Source: Varanus komodoensis (Eukaryota; Chordata; Lepidosauria; Squamata; Varanidae). Taken from it: DNA of 64,000 nt. Under the pieces are notes generated by a model. That model was given only the letters and a program-made list of their open reading frames with translations. It did no database searches and was not told where the DNA came from. Below are positions 52,201-61,200 of this stretch, in pieces. The position numbers and the translations under genes were made by a program. Numbering within the stretch: the first letter of the stretch is position 1; every line of letters begins with the position of its first letter. Where the stretch lies: contig NW_025335268.1 of the NCBI RefSeq assembly GCF_004798865.1, positions 56,230,936 to 56,294,935 of the forward strand. Direction: 5' to 3'.

Positions 52201-55200
52201 ATCTTTCCAGGTGTATCTCCCACCCTACTCTACCCATGTCTGTCTTATATTTAAGCTAGCTTTTATATTTTCAGTTTTGCATACTTGGGTAAACACTCTG
52301 ACAGGTATAAAATGTTTGATGCCAAACAACTGCAATTTCAGCTCCAGTATTTTGAAGTAACAAAAGGAACTCTCACATCAAAGTATTTTGTGGCCTCAAA
52401 GCTTCAAAAAGGGGAACAAATTGAGCCACTGGCAGAACTATGTTTCTAAAGATCTATGATAAAAAAAAAAATTACTGCTGGCAAACGCACACCACATTTC
52501 ACTTAAGAAGCTATTATCTAGAGGTAGCTGAACTAGAATATAAGGCAATATATTTATGGTACAGAGCTAAGCAACAAACAATCCTATGGGTACCCAACCT
52601 ATCAAGATTTCTGCTATACAACATGAGCAGAACATTACATGGACCAGGAAAAAATAGGGGAGCTAACAGCAAACAATTAGTTTTATTTATTTTATTTTAT
52701 AACTGGTTAAGAAACCAATATTTGTTTGCAGGGATGGGGCCAATTACAGTCAAAAGGTGACCTTCAATAAACCATAATGGCCAAGCATTATGTGCAAACC
52801 TGGTTGTGTATGATGTAACTGGGAATAGATCATTGGTCCCTCTGGATGCTCCTTATGCTCTGTGCACTGTAAGTGTAGAAAGAAAATGCAAAAACTAAGA
52901 TATATCCCAAATAGCTCATGTGCATAGAATTTCCAGGTGGAAATAACATCCAAATAGTCTCTTCCTGGCACAATTTACAAGTTATATACAGTTGAGCATC
53001 ACTAACAGTTGAGACCCATTGGAATGGACACTGTACAAGAGCAGTGCTTGATGAATGCATATTCAGAAGCCAAGACTCTTAAAATGGAATAAGAGCTCAC
53101 TCTACTCAACAGCAATCGTATACTAATTGTTGGCCAGAATGTAACAACTCTGAGCTTTACAGAATCTTTTTTGTATCATTATTCTTAAATACTTATCTGT
53201 TGTTGTCGTTAGTTGTGAAGTCGTGTCCGACCCATCACGACCCCATGGACAACATTCCTCCAGGCCTTCCTGTCCTCCACCATCCCCCGGAGTCCACTTA
53301 AGCTCACACCAACTGCTTCAGTGACTCCATCCAGCCACCTCATTGTCTGCTGTCCTCTTCTTCTTTTGCCATCTATTGTTCCCAGCATTAGGCTCTTCTC
53401 CAGGGAGTCCTTCCTTCTCATTAGGTGGCCAGAGTATTTGAGTTTCATCTTCAGTATCTGGCCTTCTAAAGAACAGTCAGTGTTGATCTCCTCTAGGACT
53501 GACCGGTTTGATCGCCTTGCGGTCCAAGGGACTCACAGGAATCTCCTCCAGCACCACAATTCAAAGGCCTCAATTCTTCGGCGCTCAGCCTTCCTTATGG
53601 TCCAATTTTCAAAGCCATACATTGCAAATGGGAAAACCATAGCCTTGACTATACACACTTTTGTTGGCAGGGTGATGTTTCTGCTTTTTAGTATGCTGTC
53701 TAGATTTGCCATAGCTTTCCTCCCCAGGAGCAAACGTCTTACTATCTTTATAACCTTTCATTTATTTACTTGGTGAGTAGATGTCCCGCAAAGCATATTT
53801 CAATGGGGAAAGCTACATTTCATCCAGCCAGAAAATACCCCTCTTTCATGGATTTGAAGGTGGTTTTAATTTCCGAACTTTACAGCCCAATGGACTGCTA
53901 TTCTATTGTGCTGAAGGAGTAAGTATAGTTTTTATACTTTAAAAAAGAAGACATTTTAAAAACTTGGGGAAAATATAAAAAAATGGGTGTTTTCTGTTTA
54001 AGGAAAGGTTACTTTTTGAAGAATTTTGTATACCACTGGGTATATTCTAGGGCAGCCAATACTAAATCCTACTTGTCCCAAAGCAGAGGAATCTAGTAGT
54101 ACTTAAGCCCCATTGAATTTAGTGAGAAGTTCAACTAATCTGCACCTTGTTCAGTTGATAAAGCACAACCAGACTTTTCTAGACTGGGCCAGAGAAGCTG
54201 ACTGATGATTGCTTAGCAGAACTCTGTGTGTAAATGTAAATGTCTTGTATGCTGCCTGACACAAACAAAAATCCCTGCCTGATACAAGCAATCAGTGGTT
54301 TTCTAGTGTTTGTAATTTGGCTTGGACTACAAGTGTCCATCTATGTAGTCCAGCTTTACAACTCTTGGTGGGCACAAAAAACAATCAGTGTTCCCAGCTC
54401 AGGGAATTCTGCTAGCACATGTGGCAACCTGCAGGCTGAATAAAGCTGTCAGATCCCATCCATGCCACTATGGAATCAAAGCACACTGCCACCATTTCCC
54501 CCCTATCCTTGCGAAGCTCATGTTGCCCCTCATGTTCAGTGGGCTGCTGGGATCATGAATGAAAGGGAGGAGATAGTGTGCAGGGAGTCTTCATCACCAG
54601 CATGCTTAATTCACTCAGCTGAATGAAACATGAAAAACAGCTGAACACAACTGAAATAGGAAGCACAACTGAGATAGGAAGAACATGGAGGCATGACTCT
54701 TCCAGCACACCATCTATTCCAGCACAAAAGCCCACCAGACTTCCCACACACTGTCCCACTTCGGTGTGCTCCTGCCCCCATGAAGACTATTGTTAGGGTA
54801 AAGAGCAGACACATTAAATGCATTCTCACATTTAGCATCATGTCAGTTTTGACTCTTTACTCAGGGCTTCTCTGCATGGGGCATTTATTATGTGCTTGAT
54901 TCCTCATGCACAATAGCCTGCAGGTGCTTTACATTAGATCACCATCCTCCGTGGCCTTTTCCATGCTTTCCAATCATTTCCATGACCTGTTAGAGTTAGG
55001 AAAACATAGAATTATCTGGAAATCAGGCTATGAGAAGAACATGTATGTTGGCCATTCTGTTATACTGCAATGCTGCTTTATGGTTCTGTAGTGGAGCATC
55101 TGGAAGCACAGAGAAAAAAACCAAGGGGAAAACATTTATAGAAGCTGATCTTAATCCTGCAAAAAATCTGGAAGCAGAAGCCTCAATAAAGTAGTGAGTT

Positions 55201-58200
55201 AAAAGCCGCATGGAAAGAAGCACTTAGCTTACTTACTTGCCTGCTTGTAAAAGAATCAAAAGCATTACACAGATATTCACCAACTTTCTTCCCATGCCTT
55301 GTGGACACATTTTTCTTTTCCTGTGTTTCAGTCAGATGTGTTCTCCATTTCTATGGATCAAGGGACTGTTGTTTTAAATGCAAAAGGTGTCAAAGTTCAG
55401 ACAGCAGACAAATCCTATAATGATGGGAAATCCCATTTTGTTATCACATCTGTCTCACCAGAAAGGTAAAAATATAAACTATTTTCATTCTTTCACACAT
55501 CTTGTAATCTATTATACTACCTGGGGATATGCTTCCAGAGCGATACCTTGTATGGAATAGCTTTAAAATTCTCTTCCAAAACTTGCACAACAGCAAAGCT
55601 GTTCTTTCTCAAGAGCCAAGTTGGCAAGAAGCTATCTGGAAATCATGCCATCTTATGCATGGCTCCTTCCCATAGGTGTGGGCCAGCAGCCACATATACA
55701 GTGGTACCTTGGCTCACGAACTTAATCCGTTCCAGGACTCTGGTCGTGACCCAAATCGGTCGTGAGCCAAGTTAAATTTCCCCATAAGATTCAATGTAAA
55801 TAAGGTTAATCTGTTCTGTAACCATTTTTTAAATCAGAAAAATGTGAAGCAAAGTGGACAACAACAAAGATCGCGGCCATCTCCCCAAGCACAAGCGCGG
55901 CCCTCACCTCAGCTCCCCCCCAGCACGACCGAGATCGCGCCTGTCATCCCTGCAGGCACCCGTCATCCTGGTGCTCTGGAGGGGGGGGGGAGATGGGCGT
56001 GATCGCGGGTGCACTGGGGGAGGGAGAGATGGGCGCAAACGGTGCACTGAGGGTAGGGAGATGGCCGCGATCGCAGTTGTTTGTGCAGGGAATTTGTGCG
56101 GTATCAGAGGCGCCCTCCTGCAGGAAAGACAGGTGGAATCTCGGCCATCTCCCCCATGGCTCTGCTTTGCTGCTCCTGTCGTTCCTGCAGCCTCTGATCA
56201 CACATGCCTTCCCTGCACAAAAGCAACTGGGATCGTGGCCATCTCCCCACTCAGGAGTGGGGAGAGATGGCTGCGATCTTGGTCGCCACGCAAAACGGTG
56301 TTTGCAACCCAAGTCAAATTTTTTCAGAAATTTTTGTTCTTGACCCAATTTGTTCGTGAACCAAGGTGTTCATGAGCTGTGGTACCACTGTAAATGAGGG
56401 CACAAGTAGGGTCAATGCAGACAGGCCAAGCAGTCCATCCACCATCTCTGTTCATTTTAGTAGGTTATATCAGAGCAAGACATGAACCATACTACAGAAA
56501 TGTGATGGATTTTCCATTGCTACTACTTTTGTCTGGCATGCTGCTATAGCACAGAGATAAATCAGTCTGTCCACTTTCATTCCATTCGGTTTCTCCATTT
56601 TTCTAGAATAAGTTTATTCCATCCTGATCTGCACAAATTGTATGCATTTGCATGTGAATTTATATAGATACATTTTTCTGTGCAGTTTTCTAATTATACC
56701 AATTTTTGCAATTGATTTTCCTTAATATAATGTGGTTCTGTGGACACTTTCTCCCAAGATACATATTTTGTGCACATTTCTCCTACTATGGGATTATTTT
56801 TAATTAATAAATTTATTGCAAAATTGCATTCAAAGGAGAAATTCAGTGAGTTTCCTTCCCATCCCTCCTGCAGTATATTTGCTTTAGCATAACAGTGAGT
56901 AGCTTCTAAGTCCTTCAGTATTGCCAGAAGAAAGTCGATGCAAAGAGGCTTATTGCAATGCAGTTCATTTCAGAATGTACTCTTGTGTTGATGGTGCCAC
57001 CTAGTGAGTTGTTCATCAAGGTCAGCATGATCAAAACAGTTAAGTTGCTACCACAATGTATATTAGCACTTGCTAAACAGATGAATTTAAAAGATCCTTG
57101 AGAGGAAGCATGTTTTCTCTCTGCAGGCTTATGCTTTTGGTAGATGAAAAAAAGCAGTTCACAGATAATTTGGCAAAGAATGGAGTTGGGGAAAAGACTA
57201 TGGATGGCAAGAAATTCTACTTTGGTGGCTCCCCGATCAATACTGGATTTGCCAACTTTACTGGCTGTATAAGCAATGCCTATTTCACAAGGTAAGTGTA
57301 TTTCAGTTAGAATGTGTCTTGTTTCTTAGCCAAGATGTAGCAAAATATATACTACCCTTTTTCATTAATAGACTCATCATTCTGAGGTTTGCAGGTATAA
57401 AACAACCTCATGGAGTAAGCATGTAAGTAAAAACAGCTCCATGAGAATACAGTGATACAGAAGATGTAGTGATTGAGACTCAGAAAGTGCCAGCTAGATG
57501 AGATAGATAATAGAGAGGGGTTGAAAAAGTGCGAGAAGGAAAAAAACCACATTGATGTAAAAATGTGGAAAGAACAATCTCAGTATCTGAAGGAAGTCAC
57601 TTCCTCGAGGGTTGTCTATAGATCTCAGTTTAGTTGAGAGTGAGTGACAAGCCCAGAGTCACCCAGTGGATTTTATGGCCAAGTGGGGACTAGAACCCAG
57701 ATCTTCCAGGTCCACAGACCAACACTCTAACCACCACATTACCAGCTTTCAAACAGGCCAATGGAAACTGGGCATGTTCAGTGCCTGCAGGACACTTACT
57801 GACTGCTGTGGGTGAGAAAAAACATGCAAAAGAAGGATGGGATGGGATGGCCAGAACCCCAAACAGAAAGGTTCGAGACTCCAACATATCAGTCTCTTTA
57901 CCTAATCATGTTGTAATCTGTCAGCAGCCATTGGAAGCCTTTAAGATGGCATGGAGGTGAAAAGGGTTCATCTGATACTGTGATACGCTACTAAAAAACT
58001 TCTTTAAAGTGAGTGAGAGCCCGGCATTTTCAATGCCACTAAAGTGTCTGATGCATGGCCAACAGATTCTGCATTGTTTCTGCTGAAATTTGATTTAGAC
58101 TATTTCTCCAGTTATTTTTCCATGATACCAACATTCAGCTTGCTACTTATACATATTTGTATTTTCATCATAATCACGAATACAACACACAAGCCACAAG

Positions 58201-61200
58201 CAGCAGTGCTCAGCTGTGCATGCAGCATATTTTTTATCTTGTTGGCAACAGAAAGGCCAAAAAACATGTGTTCCCATGTATTAGCTGCATTCACATAGAG
58301 ATTTAATAGGCAAGTCATTTTAAAAAACAAAATCTTGTTCTTTCTTCCCTGAAAAATACTATCTCTACATGCAAAATCATAGTTTGAAGGTTACATTGCA
58401 CTTTGTTTTTTAATAGATTGGATCGGGATGTTGAGGTCGAAGACTTCCAGCGATACCCTGAGAAAATCCAAGTCTCCCTGTATGGGTGTCCTGTTGAAAC
58501 TCCTCCAGCTGCCCTGCTCCATAAGAAAAGAAAAAATTCCTCCAAGTCCAAAGAAAGCTACAATAAAAGGGTTAGTGTTAGTATCTAGTTCAGAGCTACT
58601 GAGATATTTTGTTTGTTACATTTATCTTCTCTTTTCCTACGAGAAGCCAAGATGGTGTACATTATTCTCCTCCATTTTATTCAGACAACAATTCTGTGAA
58701 ATGGTTAGGCCAAGAATGGGTTAGGGCCAAAGCTACCCATGGCTGAATAGGAACTAGAACCAGATCTCCCTAGTTTCAGTCCCTCACTCTAAATGCTACA
58801 CCACAATACACCAGGGTTAAACAGGATACTTCTTTGGGTCATATCATATGGGTAAAGTAAAGCCTTACTAACTGAAAAACAAAGGGGTTTGTTATTTTCA
58901 GTGCTTTCTTAATTGCAAATGATTCTACTGCAGCACTTTTCTTTAATTCAGAATGAGGCTTAGGTCAACTGAAATTGGTCCCAAAAAAGTTATTAAAATT
59001 GGGATTTTTTTATAGCAGTAATTTAACCGTCATATCATTATGCTTTCTCTTAATTAAGCTAAGGCAGCTACTGTACCAAGATACTAAGATACTTGGATAT
59101 CATCCCACTTATATATATAAGCATGCATTTACAAAGTAGGTTATCTCAGAAAGATAGATTAGATATTTAAAGCAAACATCTGTGAAATGTTACAGATCCT
59201 AAAGAACTTTTAAGTCTGTTATACACCTTTCAGCCCAAGGGCCAAATTTCATTTTGGAAACCTCTTGAAGGACACATTGTAGTGGTGGATAAAGCTGAAG
59301 GCACTGTTAATGTGTGTTTTTAAACTATAGTCATAAAGTCAGCAAAAATGCCATTCCATTGAAGTATAAACTGTACCTTTAACACATACCAAACATAGCA
59401 GACATATGAAAATAATCATGTGGAATTAGATTAAGAACATTATCAGTATTCTGAAGCTCCAAGGATATTCCCTGTTTATTCCTGGTTACACTCTTCAGTG
59501 CTGAACCTGGAGTGCACCATACTTCCTTGACCTACTATTTATTTTACTTACTTATTTACTTGGGAAAAAGCAGCTGTAGGGAAACATTCAATGTGATGCT
59601 TGAAGGCCTGTTTCAGCTCAGTTCTGCTGCATGCATATTTACAGAAGGGCTGGGATCTGATTTTAAAAGCAAAGGGCACTCATGGGAAAGAGACATTTGT
59701 TTCCCTTAGTCTCTTTCTAAGGCTTCTGGATGTCTGACTTAATTTCTGTTCTGGAAGTCTGGCTGAGAATAAAAGCATCTGAACTGCAGAGGCAGGCAGG
59801 ACACATGAACTGGACATCTTAGGAGTGTGTCACCATTTCCATATTACTCTAACAGCAACAATCTCTCCTTATCCCTGTTCCCCCAATACACTCTCATATG
59901 TAATAGAGCAGATCCATATTTAAAAAGCTGCATAGGCTACAATCATTTCCCCCATGTCTCCCTGAGCAGCTTGCATATTTTAGTAAGAGTTTTTTAATGT
60001 TTCAAAAACAATATAAGCAATATCTCCATTAGCTGTCTTACCATCACTTTTGATGTAACTCAACACTGACCTGCTTGAGAGAAGATTAAACCTTTCCCAT
60101 CTGCACTGAAATGGAATGTATAAGTCATAGCAGTAGAAAACATGAACATTTTACCAGTTCTACAGTGCTCCCCAGAGAGATCTGCCTGGCGCTGTCATTA
60201 TTTGTTTTTTGGCACCAGGCCAAGACCTTTTTATTTAAACAATATTTTAATAATTGCTAATATTATTTATTGGTTTTAAATTTTTAGCCAGCATGACTCC
60301 AGATTTTATATGTACTTTCTGTACGAATGTTTATGATGTTGGAAGCCGTCCCGAGGCTTATGCGAATGGGACGGCATACAAAAATTCCAAATAAATAAAT
60401 AAACTTAACAAAGAGTTAATTTATTATTTCCTTTGTATGAAGAATGAAAAAGACAGTGAAGGATTATCACAGTTTTCACTGAATCTAAACAAAATGAATC
60501 AAGAACTGAGAGTTCAGAGGGACCCACACTGCCTCTTATCCAACAGCCCCAAAGCAACTGAACATACGTATCTGTTTGGAGGTACAGCAAATAGCCGGCA
60601 AGAATTTGATTACTTACCAAAGGATTTCAATGAAAGGTACAGTACACTAATAAAACTAGTGTGATAAATGTATGATATTTTAAATGATTTATATTTTTAG
60701 TAATCTGGCAAAATAAAAACCAAACTAGAGAGATTTTGAACATTGCACAAGTATTTTTCTCAGCATGCTGTATATATATTTTTCATTCTTTGCTTTCCAC
60801 AGAGCTGTTGTTCATTCACATATTCTAACATAATTTTTGTTCAACAGATCTCAGTTCTCCATTACTCTGAAGACTCAGTCATCCCATGGAATGATATTCT
60901 ATGTCTCTGATCAAGAAGAGGACAATTTCATGGCCCTCTTTATTGCCCATGGCCGATTGATTTTTATCTTTAATAGTGGCCAACAAAAATTAAGAATTAG
61001 AACTCAAGAGAAGTACAATGATGATCAATGGCACAATGTAAGTTAAAGGTGGGGGAAAGACAGAAAGCATAACATGGCTTTTTCAAAGCTGAATAGAATC
61101 TGAATTGGTGTTCACTGGGGTTTGTTATAATAAAATAACAGACTTAGCATGTGAATCTATGCAAATTTAGAAAGATGAAAGACCTAAAACTGTCAGCATG

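Noticed and set aside
58421-58724. 98-codon frame overlapping exon W27 in another frame
   Set aside because: Shadow of the LAMA4 exon continuing into the intron; the conserved LG3 frame is the one that joins W26 and W28.
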